Of a stretch of 10,810 nucleotides of DNA, positions 1 through 7,199 are shown one piece after another. Under the pieces are notes generated by a model. That model was not told the DNA's origin, did not search any database, and worked only from the letters and a program-made list of their open reading frames with translations. The stretch lies in contig NW_003136830.1 of assembly GCF_000003605.2 (NCBI RefSeq), positions 128,471-139,280 on the forward strand, written 5' to 3'. The translations under genes were made by a program, and so were the position numbers. This stretch comes from Saccoglossus kowalevskii. Taxonomy: Eukaryota > Hemichordata > Enteropneusta > Harrimaniidae. Position 1 is the first letter of the stretch; each line of letters opens with the position of its first letter.

Positions 1-1801
1 GGAGGTATACTTATAAAATCTGAGCAAGAGTTATGAGAAGGGGGGGGGGTATACTTACAAAATCATCATAATGCCATTGTTGATTTCCACCTTGTCCGTG
101 ACATGGCAACATCATAACAGGACCTCTGTGATTGGCTAAATCTAGACATATTTCATCATGTTTCAGCTCCAGGTTGTTCGTATATGCCCAGATCTGGTGG
201 TGAGAAAAGATGTCAAGTATTTATCTACAAGAATTCAATATCACCTAAACCAATAATTTTTTTCTAGTGATACACCCTGATTTTGCAATATTAATTTATT
301 TTTTTATAATTTCATTTTGGAACACACAAACAGTATTTTCCATTGGAAAAATTATGTGGGTTTATTATACGAGAGGTCACAAATTTTACTACAGTTTTCA
401 AGGGTTGAAGGTCAAGGGGTTAATTCTTTGGTTCAATATTTATCATCATTTATTATTATTACCCCACAGTAAGTTATTTTCATGGAAAGTATAGCATTTT
501 GACAGAATAACGTGATCTTACAAAAATTGAACTCATGTGATGATAGCAGATGAATCAAATTTATGCAACATGAACAGACAATAAATTTCACTTGGCTGTG
601 ACTTTTCAGTGATTGATAGTTTTTTTACTTCACACAGCCTTGCTCAATAATTCCAATGCCACACCAGTTATAAATATATCTGTCAATAATACAGTTTTTA
701 TTTACTTGATTGTTTGTCTCAATCTAACCACTTCATGAATAATTAATGAAATAATCTCTTGCTCAGTGATTTGAGTTAACATAAGATACAGAATATAAAC
801 ATACTCCTTTATGGTCTGCAGGTCAACAGCCAATCAGATCAAAATCACAATTCCAGAATTGAACACATATACTGTTCATAGAATGTTGGTCGTGGAACAG
901 CTGAAATTGTCTATTTTTGTCACGTTTTTTAAAATGCCTTGAAAATAGTGTGATAGATCTCATTAAGGTAGAGATGCAGTTTAGCTGACAGGTATTTTAA
1001 TTAGTTAATTAAGAAACCAAGATGACCTCCCTTGTCCACAAAACTATATATTTTCAGAAAGCTTATTGTATGAATTTTAAAATTTTGTTAGTATTTTTTT
1101 TCTATGGACACTGTAGTTTGAAATATGCACAAAAATGTGCTTTTTTGGTCAAAAGTGATTTAAAAAAAATTAGCTTCTAAACAATGCTTCTGTTTCCTGT
1201 CGAAATTGGTATATGGGTACATCTGTTTACAATGAAGAAAGTGCCATCTTGAAAACTGTCTACCAGTTCTCAATTTTGCAGGGCGGCAGCTCAAATTTCA
1301 CTACTTCAAGTTTATGCATAAATTAACACCCAGGCTAGTTGTCTGTACGATTGTTGTAACACTGTTCAACCAAAAACAATTTCCCGACGGCATTTTGAAG
1401 ATAAACACATTGTCAATTATTTGTGAAAATTTCAAAACAAAAGGTCAAAGCGTTTAGGAGCTATTTTTTTAAAAATTTCTGGGATGTGCACTAAAAAGAA
1501 GCTGAGATAATTGCTAATTTGCATAACAATTCACTCAGTAAGAAGTTTGCTAATGCTCATAATTAAAATGGCTGTAACAGTTCCAAATTTAAATGTATTA
1601 TCGTTTTGTTAAAAGTTAAATATAGTGCATAATATTGAGATCCGGTCATTGCTTTTTTTCACCATGTTTCTTTTTATTATTTATGTACAGCCTTGCTAAA
1701 TCTTGCTAAGCATTCAAAAAAGAGAATGTTTGCACCTGTTATATATATTTTAAAATCGTTTTTTTGAGTATGTTCCACTATTCACAATTGTAAAAAATTT
1801 T

Positions 1802-1819
1802 AACAGTCTATAGACTGTT
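1802..1819. repeat. 18-bp perfect palindrome
   Basis: AACAGTCTATAGACTGTT is its own reverse complement over all 18 bases. The flanking bases (T on both sides) no longer pair, so the symmetry ends sharply. It lies 9 bp before a 16-base A-run. It could be a dimeric protein-binding site, the residual end of a retroposed copy, or chance in AT-rich DNA. Confidence 0.5.
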
Positions 1820-1828
1820 TGGATAATT

Positions 1829-1844
1829 AAAAAAAAAAAAAAAA
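1829..1844 (+). repeat. poly(A) run
   Basis: Sixteen consecutive A residues follow GGATAATT. This could be the tail of a decayed retroposed copy lying to the left, but no recognisable SINE or LINE sequence and no flanking target-site duplication can be seen. It may simply be a mononucleotide microsatellite. Confidence 0.45.
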
Positions 1845-2231
1845 TGTCACCCCCAAGTGCCCATGGACCTGCAGGTAATTTGTTATTAGTCTTTTCGCTT
1901 CAAACACTGAGTTTACTAAACATTAGGGGCTGATAGAAAAACAGGGCACATTATTTTTTTTCTTTCACTTGGGGTTTTAATCATAGGGTTGGCTTTAATA
2001 TTTGATGAAAAACCAGAGAGAAAAAAAAAATTGAATGCAAGAGAAGACACAAATCAAACTCTTCTAGCCATCCCAATGAGTTTAAATGTTTGACCCCTTA
2101 ACTTTGAGCTCAAACTTTTTTCAGGATGATGTTGATGTACAAATTTGAATTTGTTTTCCTCAATCAAATGTTTGTAGGTTCTTTTAAATAAACATACAAA
2201 AATTTACTCTGTACAGGTATTTTGATAGGAA

Positions 2232-2834
2232 CTGATCAATAAATGAAAGAGACTGTTATTGACTGACCATTGAGTGATAGATACTGATCACTCAAAGATA
2301 GGATCTGACCATTCAATGATAGGGTCTGACTATCCAATGATAGGGTCTGACTATCCAATGATAGGGTCTGACCATCCAATGATAGTTACTGGTCATCCAA
2401 TGATAGGGTCTGACCATCCGATGATAGGATCTGACCATCCAATGATAGGATCTGACCATCCAATGATAGGGTCTGACTATCCAATGATATGGTCTGACTA
2501 TACAATGATAGGGTCTGACAATCCAATGACAGGGTCTGACTGTACAATGATAGGGTCTGACCATCCAATGACAGGGTCTGACCATCTAATGGTAGGGTCT
2601 GACCATCCAATGATAGGGTGACCATCCAAAGACAGTTACTGACCATCCAAAGATAGTTACCGACCATCCAGATAGTTACTGACCATTCAATGATGGGTCT
2701 GACCATTCTGTTCATTCAACTACAGGTACCACTGATTCAGTGGTAGGTACTGATCACAAAATGAAAGGAGCTGGCCATCCAATGACAGGGGCAGACAACT
2801 AAGTGACAAGAACCGACCATACAATTTTAGGTAA
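2232..2834. repeat. 21-bp minisatellite array
   Basis: The unit is 21 bp, with core CCATCCAATGATAG preceded by CTGA and followed by a variable GGT, GAT or TTA. From 2263 to about 2619 there are 17 units in exact 21-bp register (starts 2263, 2284, 2305 ... 2599). Beyond that, to 2834, are about ten degenerate units with small indels, such as a shortened unit at 2661 and a lengthened one near 2700. At least one eroded unit lies to the left (2232-2252). Erosion at both edges with a homogeneous centre is the usual pattern for a tandem array evolving by slippage or unequal exchange. Because 21 is divisible by three, long frames open on both strands, with heptapeptide repeats such as MIGSDHP. These are repeat artefacts, not genes. 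The array ends within 7 bp of the inferred 3' terminus of the neighbouring DIRS relic. Confidence 0.95.
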
Positions 2835-2840
2835 TGACGG

Positions 2841-2929
2841 GAACTTGGGCAGAGGGTTCTCCAAACCTGCCTATTAACATAGTTCATAGACTCAGGTCAG
2901 TCAAAATGACTATTTTGAACTGTAGGCAT
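2841..2929 (-). repeat. DIRS 3'-terminal repeat, outer copy
   Basis: Bases 2888-2928 match 3188-3228 directly, including the shared block GTCAGTCAAAATGACTATTT and a following GAACTG(T/C)AGGCA. The adjoining 48 bases at 2841-2888 match 3119-3166 in inverted orientation, with about 41 of 48 identical after reverse complementing. In Ngaro-type elements the 3' end carries split direct repeats (B1-A2-B2), and this copy sits where B2 would be, at the extreme 3' end. That assignment is inference: the matching A1 copy upstream of the coding region is not found in the window. Confidence 0.6.
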
Positions 2930-3109
2930 TAATTAGCGATTCTGCCAATGACGGAGAGATAAAATCTAGGTCAGGGGAAGCCCTATGACCCCAAGATTTT
3001 TTCCCCTTACATCACGAACCATGCAATATTCACTCTGGTTCATTTCTTTTTGCACCGAGGACTAGACCAACGCTACGGAAAGAGTGGGGTGGTTGGGGGG
3101 CTCAGAGTT

Positions 3110-3189
3110 TATGGTGGGTATGAACTATGTGAATAGGTGGGTTCTGAGAACCCTCTGCCTAAATTCACTACGTTCAATCACCCACCATA
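3110..3189. repeat. 80-bp imperfect palindrome in the DIRS 3' region
   Basis: The outer arms TATGGTGGGT (3110-3119) and ACCCACCATA (3180-3189) pair perfectly. Inside them GAAC...GTTC, then GTGAAT/ATTCAC and GGGTTCT/AGAACCC pair with small bulges, centred near 3146. As single-stranded DNA or RNA it would form a long hairpin. It lies about 250 bp beyond the recombinase stop, in the non-coding 3' part of the element. A function in replication or in circular-intermediate formation is plausible but unproven. Confidence 0.8.
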
Positions 3190-3229
3190 GACTCCAGTCA
3201 GTCAAAATGACTATTTAGAACTGCAGGCA
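3119..3229 (-). repeat. DIRS 3'-terminal repeat, inner copy
   Basis: This is the partner of 2841-2929. It shares the GTCAGTCAAAATGACTATTT block (3198-3217) and AACTGCAGGCA (3219-3229) in the same orientation, while its hairpin portion is flipped relative to the outer copy. It would be B1 in a B1-A2-B2 layout, with 2930-3110 between the copies as candidate A2. Confidence 0.6.
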
Positions 3230-3309
3230 GACGCCGGTTTTCCGAGCAAACAGAAAATGATGAAAGTCTTTTTTCCCAGTCCGGGATGATACACTCTACA
3301 ACTACCACT

Positions 3310-3343
3310 CACCACCTGACTAAGACCCCAAAAGAAGGTGGTG
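3310..3343. repeat. 8-bp-stem hairpin 3' of the recombinase
   Basis: CACCACCT at 3310-3317 and AGGTGGTG at 3336-3343 are exact inverted repeats around an 18-base spacer. They lie in the minus-strand 3' non-coding part of the DIRS relic, about 100 bp past the recombinase stop. The short arms and simple composition allow chance; a role as a 3'-end structure of the element is speculative. Confidence 0.4.
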
Positions 3344-3440
3344 TCTTACCTTGCCTGTGCTGTTCCCGGAGCAAAAAGCCAAAAATGCTGCTACGGTGAC
3401 CGGGTTTGGTGTGCCCGAGAAAGCTAGACCCAAACCCAAT

Positions 3441-4754
3441 TCAGGGGGTAGTATGCTTTTGTGGTAAAGACCAAAACAGTTCTGCATGAGGACATAGGCC
3501 GAAAAGCACAGAGACCCTTGTGGTCGTTCGGGCTTGGTCAGCAACCAGAGTCTGACCCACTACGACGGGACCCAACCTAAAGAGGCCCTCCTCAATGAAT
3601 TGGCTGTCTCTTAGGTAGTAGATGAAGCCTGCCTTCAGTATATGTTCCAGGGGGCGTCTGACGTTAGCGCTAGTGAGTTAGCAATCGCACGGTCCTCATG
3701 CGCTCGTACTTGGTGTCTCTGCAAGCTCTGTGTCGAGAAGGTTAAAGTATTTACAGTAAGTCGTGGAGGCCTGCCTAGACCATAACACAAAAACATGTGC
3801 TTGGCACCCCGTCTCGAATCCCTAGTACGGTTTTCGTAGCAACTCAGTGCTCAAACCGGGCAGAGAAGCAATTCCTTCTGATCCTCCGGGCCGACAATAT
3901 TTGACAGCTGGGGGATGACCATCGGCTGAGGATCGTGTCCTGGGATTTGGTTCTTGACTAAACCTGATTCATGTCTTTAGCACAACTTGATTGTCCATAA
4001 GGGCGGCACACTCGTCCGAGAAGGACAATGTCCCCAGTTCTGACCGACGCCTACTTGTGGTGAGGGGCCTGTAGGAAGAGAATTTGAGTGGTGCTGATCG
4101 AAGAGGCTCAAAGGGCGGTCTGCTTAGAGCGGACAACACAACCGACAAATCCCAGTTGGGCGGTTCCCTTGTTCGGGATCTCGGCCTCTGATTATGGAAA
4201 GCAGTGAATAGTCTCCTAATAATAGGACAATCGGCTAGTCTTGTTCCCAAAGCGTTCTCAGTGGTGGGGGACAAGGCCGACCTGTAGCCAATGATAGCTG
4301 CGTAGGACAAACCCACTTTGTCAAACAGGTGGACGAAGGAGTCTGTTACCTGGCCAATAGAGGGATGGCATGGATCAATCTCCCTTCCGCTTCACCAATC
4401 AGTGTATGCTCGCCACCTTGAACTGTAGGCAGCGTTGGTGGTATCCCTGTTCGCCCTGGCCAGGACGTTGACAGCCTGCTCGGATAAGACTTTTGTCTGT
4501 GGGAGTCTACTTAGAGCCTCAATGCGTGTAAGTGATTCACCGCTGGGCTCGTTGGTAGTGGGCCGTCCGGTTGGGACAGCAGATCCGGTAAGTCCAGAAG
4601 CACTACTGGTGTTTCGACTAGCATTTCCAACAGAAGTGGAAATTAGGCCTTGGTTGGCCAATTGGGTGCGACCAATGATAATATGCAGGTGTGCACCTGT
4701 TGAAGTTTTCTCCGGTGCCCGGTGAACTAGCGGGAAGGGAGGAAAGGTGTACAT
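3441..4754 (-). pseudogene. Tyrosine recombinase of DIRS element (broken)
   Basis: In DIRS-type elements the tyrosine recombinase joins a circular DNA intermediate to the genome. The minus-strand frame opens near 4754 with a linker, then a SAM-like N-terminal domain (AAYSSRWRAYTDW, about 4430-4394), GYRSAL (about 4286-4269), WDLSVVLSAL followed by RPPFEPL (about 4151-4106) and the box-I arginine region RRRSEL (about 4052-4035). After a frameshift near 3970 come the AHEDR block (His 3700-3698, Arg 3691-3689) and, after another shift, FIYYLRDS with the candidate nucleophile Tyr at 3620-3615 and the family C-terminal LGPVVV. Damage: TGA at 4394-4392 right after YTDW, in the same frame as the continuing domain; TGA at 3853-3851 inside the CPV/ALSCY stretch; frameshifts near 3970 and 3650; and likely small deletions before RRRSEL and before the tyrosine. 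The frame ends at TGA 3443-3441. All four recognisable active-site residues survive, but in three frames. Confidence 0.9.
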
Positions 4755-4770
4755 ATGTATCTATATGGGT

Positions 4771-4938
4771 CCACAGGATCGACAAGGCGTCCCTGGCACA
4801 GGCTCCCGGAGTCGGCAGAAGTGTTATGTACGTTGGGAGCTTGGCATTCCAGGGTGTGGCAAAGCAGTCTATCTTTGGACCATCCCACAGCCAAAACAGC
4901 CTGGAGGCTACACACTGAGGTATCTGCCACTCAGTGTT
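4771..4938 (-). pseudogene. C-terminal tail of DIRS RNase H region
   Basis: Minus-strand translation gives TEWQIP, then GPKIDCFAT, NAKLPTYIT, DALSILW. This is the conserved tail that follows RNase H in DIRS/Ngaro polyproteins (usual pattern TEW, G-P-x-I-D-x-FAT, N-x-x-LP-x-Y, DAL-x-x-x-W). It is out of frame with the upstream RT/RNase H piece: the junction around 4931-4938 reads on from ADPSPEH only after a frameshift. It is also out of frame with the linker that starts near 4754. The segment therefore bridges two frameshifts but keeps the order RT-RH-tail-YR. Confidence 0.85.
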
Positions 4939-5615
4939 CTGGAGACGGATCCGCCATTGAAAGGGCGTCTGCAAGACTGTTCCTCATCCCTGGAAAATGG
5001 TTCGCAGTTAGCTCCACATTGTATTCCGGGCAACAAAAGAGAATTTGCACTGGGCAGCAAGAAGACCCCCTTCCGAGGGCTTCCTTCACTTGGTTCGAGA
5101 TCAATACCCACCTGTCTAATTCCTGTAGGTGAGCTCGGTGTTGTAGTAACAAGCGTTGTACTGGGCGGCTGTGTAATGCGGCCTGGAGAACTACCCTTTG
5201 AACCAAGGTCATCATTCCGATGATCCGCATTAGTTCTCGGAGGGACACTGATGGAACGCTGACGAGGCATTTGGCTAGGCTGCTTAGCGCCAGGCAACGC
5301 GCTTGAAATAGATATACCAAGCCTACCTCTGTGTCGAATTCAATGCTCAAGAACACCAACTGTTGCGTTGGGTAGGGATGGGACTTTGTCTGATTTACTA
5401 AAGAGCCCAACTGGTGAAGTAAATCTTGTGCTAGCCTTACTTGCTCAGCTAATAACCCCTTGTTAGAGTTATGTAATATAAAAAAACCAGTCGTTTAGAT
5501 ACGGATTGATGTGTACCAACATTTGGTGAAGCAGCAGCACCTGTTCCATCCATTCTGGTGAAACGTAGTTACAATGTAAGTTGTAAATCGAAGGTTTAAC
5601 GCAGATCCATATATT
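4931..5615 (-). pseudogene. Reverse transcriptase palm/connection with gutted RNase H
   Basis: On the minus strand, weak traces of an LPFG-type block (5585-5610) are followed by FTRM (5562-5551), a one-base insertion at 5550, then MEQV and the catalytic box, which reads YLND (5501-5490). A further shift leads into LVNQTKS, LVFLSIEFDTE, the RIIGMM block, and LQAALHSRPVQ: the connection typical of DIRS-superfamily RT. The frame ends with ELTANHFPG and NSLADALS, the normal end of the RNase H domain. Between KEAL and VQILF (about 5080-5045) the distance is far too short: most of RNase H, including its catalytic acidic residues, is missing. This piece would synthesise element DNA if intact; as seen it cannot, because the first Asp of the YxDD box is Asn and the frame is broken. 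Confidence 0.9.
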
Positions 5616-5619
5616 CTAG

Positions 5620-6240
5620 GCAAGTTTACGAGCATGTTTGCATCGATCTTCTGCATTTGTTAACAATTTTAATTTAATATTGCCAGTAAACCCGGTGTGA
5701 GTGGATGACGATTTTTTTTATTCGATGTTCAATTCGAGTGAAATTTACAGATGCCACAAAGATTGAAATGTTCAGAAAAGTTTGTAATTCTATGTTAAAC
5801 ATGGACTTCTTTAACATTAGCTTTCAAGTTCATGGTGGGCTCTCGCGAAAATCTCTGAGACATTGTGATGCACCGTGGGATAGCTGAAGTAAAACCCGGA
5901 AGTGTGTTGTTGAGTCAAAAGCGTAATATTTTGCATGCTTACATTTAAAATATATATAATCGTTGAATGGTTAGTTTTTTCTGATGTATTCATTATTGTC
6001 TAGTTCAAAAATGTCGGGATCAAGAAAATCCTAATCGAAACCAAACGTTCTCTGTTGCCTGTTCGTCGCCATTTTGTTTTCTCATGACGATTGTAAACAG
6101 ATCGTTGGAGGCTATGAACCGAGCTATAATCGGGTGTGTTCGTGATCATTTCCCGTGAACAGGAAATTATGCTGACACGATCTGAATTAACAGTAATCTG
6201 GTGTTGGCAACACACATACATCAAAGCGAGTAAACACTGT
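5620..6240. other. AT-rich block splitting the RT pieces
   Basis: This ~620-bp block lies exactly where the RT middle (the first catalytic Asp motif, roughly 100 residues) should be, but no RT motif can be found in it in any frame. Its composition is more AT-rich than the flanking RT pieces. The plus-strand frame 5705-5887 and the minus-strand frame 6000-6240 resemble no family I know. No terminal inverted repeats or target duplications are apparent, so it may be an unidentified insertion with eroded ends, or filler DNA acquired when the RT middle was deleted. It contains the motif cluster listed separately at 5841-5904. Confidence 0.6.
5841..5904. promoter_or_regulatory. Possible promoter-like motif cluster
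   Basis: Within 64 bp lie TCTCGCGA (5841-5848, like the core of the TCTCGCGAGA element), GCACCGTGGGA followed by CTGAAGT (5870-5890, resembling the ZNF143/SBS motif with mismatches) and CCGGAAGTG (5896-5904, an ETS-type site). About 160 bp further, GCCATTTTG (6068-6076) is a YY1-like core on the minus strand. These motifs co-occur in animal housekeeping promoters. No downstream first exon can be identified, so this is motif-level evidence only. Confidence 0.25.
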
Positions 6241-6640
6241 GCAGCGTTCATCTCTAGTATGTCCAGAACAGATTTGGTACTACGAACACATTTGAGTAGA
6301 AGCCTGGACTTAATGCCGGCTGATCTACCTTGTGTATGGCGCCCTTTTCCAGCAAACTGTCTACTTCCTGCCTGATTTTCTCCCACCTTGTGAAAGTCCC
6401 CTGGTAGTGCCCCCAATAGGGGAGACACTGACGGGGGAGATGGAGATTTCAGCGGTATCCAGTAACAGTGTGTCACCACCTGGAAAGTCCAGGGATCGGT
6501 CACCCGCTGCCTCCAAACCGGACTACACCGACACAATCGGTGTGTGACAGGGATAGGTGAGTTTGCCCAAGGCCTGAAGTAGTCACTAAGTTGTGACCTG
6601 GCCTCTCGCCGAACACATGCCTTTAAGTTGATATTTTGGT
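6240..6640 (-). pseudogene. DIRS reverse transcriptase N-terminal fragment
   Basis: The minus strand reads VTDPWTFQVV (about 6495-6466), then after a frameshift near 6425 FTRWEKIRQEVDSLLEKGAI (6394-6335), HKVDQPA, PGFYSN and FVVP (to 6275). The pattern DPW, W-E-x-I-x-x-E-V-x-x-L-L-x-K-GAI, GFYS, F-x-VPK is the finger region of DIRS-superfamily RT, just before the catalytic palm. After FVVP the reading slips again and traces such as VLDIL occur to about 6240, where homology stops. Upstream of 6500 an open stretch (SQLSDYF, RPWAN) fits the N-terminal lead-in, but the limit is uncertain. Orientation, order and composition make it the missing 5' half of the RT at 5615. It is a pseudogene. Confidence 0.85.
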
Positions 6641-6659
6641 GTATGTGTATTTCATTTCC

Positions 6660-7067
6660 AGTACCATTGTCTTGTCTACCCCATACTAGCAGTGAAACAA
6701 AAACCCTGTCCAGTGTGAGTTACATGGGTGCCCCTCTCAATATCAACTGAAGCTATATTTAGACCACATATGTCAATGAGCCTGGCCAAGATTTATAAAC
6801 AGTAATAGACTGGCCCAGTTGTCGTGATTTTTTTTTTAGTTAAAAAATTTGGAAAAAATGGTTTTGCGAAAGGTGGGTTGAACGCAAAACCACCACAGAC
6901 TGGTCTTATTTGCAGCTAATCTGTTGCTATTATTTATTCATGATATGCAGTGACATCACTGAACGGGTACAGAAAAAGAATGGGGTGTGCACGCTGCATA
7001 ATGAGGTAAACACTGTAACCCAGGCGAGATAAAGCTACACGCAGGCTACTTCTCTCTATTAGAACAA
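6660..7067. other. Spacer without recognised genes
   Basis: Nothing coding is recognisable here. The stretch holds a perfect hairpin at 6859-6892 and a TGACATCACTGAA sequence at 6950-6962 that recurs at 8718-8730 on the far side of the tandem-repeat element. It may include unrecognisable 5' sequence of the DIRS relic, but no copy of the 3'-region repeats (2841-3229) is found here. Confidence 0.5.
6859..6892. repeat. Perfect 10-bp-stem hairpin
   Basis: TGGTTTTGCG at 6859-6868 and CGCAAAACCA at 6883-6892 are exact inverted repeats around a 14-base loop. The surrounding DNA is AT-rich and offers no element or gene to assign it to. It could be an orphan transposon end, a fold-back remnant or a structured transcript site. 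Confidence 0.7.
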
Positions 7068-7090
7068 GACATGACATGTCATGTCATGTC
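7068..7090. repeat. ATGTC repeat with an 18-bp palindrome
   Basis: GACATGACATGTCATGTC (7068-7085) is a perfect palindrome and merges with three tandem ATGTC units (7076-7090). It lies about 50 bp left of the terminal inverted repeat of the 7138-8672 element. It is probably a short microsatellite that is self-complementary by composition. Confidence 0.7.
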
Positions 7091-7199
7091 ATAGCCCCCG
7101 CTCAGAAAAAAATTTAATCAAAGAAAGCTTAGAAAGAACTCCCGTGTGCTGAGAGTTTTGGAGACACATTAAAAATTAATTCAAAATTACTTATACTTG

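Larger units (their letters stand above)
1..2210. other. AT-rich spacer, no recognised gene
   Basis: This 2.2-kb stretch is AT-rich and holds no reading frame that I recognise. The longest, at 267-494 on the plus strand, is dominated by Ile, Phe and Tyr codons, as expected of translated AT-rich DNA. Visible small structures are a short direct repeat GGTATACTTA at 4-13 and 48-57 (each followed by a similar AAAATC), a ten-G run at 40-49, a perfect palindrome at 1802-1819 and a 16-A run at 1829-1844. Parts of 1020-1640 have the texture of an old interspersed repeat, but nothing in the window matches them. Confidence 0.6.
2841..6640 (-). mobile_element. Decayed DIRS-superfamily retrotransposon
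   Basis: On the minus strand this GC-richer region encodes, in order, reverse transcriptase, RNase H and a tyrosine recombinase, followed by a non-coding end with related repeats. That set defines the DIRS superfamily (DIRS, PAT, Ngaro), which integrates with a tyrosine recombinase rather than a DDE integrase and makes no target-site duplication. RT-RH followed directly by YR, with no room for a methyltransferase between them, fits a Ngaro-like or methyltransferase-less DIRS. The element is dead: at least five frameshifts, two in-frame TGA codons in the recombinase, deletions in RNase H and the recombinase, a mutated RT catalytic box, and a ~600-bp foreign-looking block (about 5620-6240) splitting RT. 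No gag and no 5' terminal repeat are recognisable, so the 5' end is lost or beyond recognition. The left limit is set by the repeat at 2841; the right limit is approximate. Confidence 0.85.

Noticed and set aside
267-494. 75-codon plus-strand frame
   Set aside because: Its composition is that of translated AT-rich DNA, with no domain and no visible promoter or splice context.
2274-2715. Long frames on both strands encoding heptapeptide repeats (MIGSDHP type)
   Set aside because: They arise because the 21-bp minisatellite unit is a multiple of three and lacks stops in several frames; no start context or non-repeat coding sequence supports a protein.
3320-3544. Minus-strand frame at the 3' end of the DIRS relic as a separate gene
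   Set aside because: It overlaps the end of the recombinase frame and shows no known domain; more likely 3' non-coding or a shadow frame.
4418-4431. Exact 14-mer TTGAACTGTAGGCA shared by recombinase coding DNA and the terminal repeat at 2915-2928
   Set aside because: No similarity extends beyond the 14 bases; probably chance, though a recombinase-related core cannot be excluded.
4435-5223. Plus-strand frames across the DIRS region
   Set aside because: They are antisense shadows of the RNase H and recombinase coding sequence; only the minus strand shows family motifs.
6035-6077. Minus-strand ATG in AAAATGGCGACG with a 13-codon frame as a first exon
   Set aside because: The frame stops after 13 codons with no convincing splice donor; the start context alone is not enough.
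6000-6536. A 178-codon minus-strand frame read as one gene
   Set aside because: Only its first part overlaps DIRS RT, and the clearest RT motifs (WEKIRQEV, GFYS) lie in a different frame; the rest runs into the unrelated AT-rich block.
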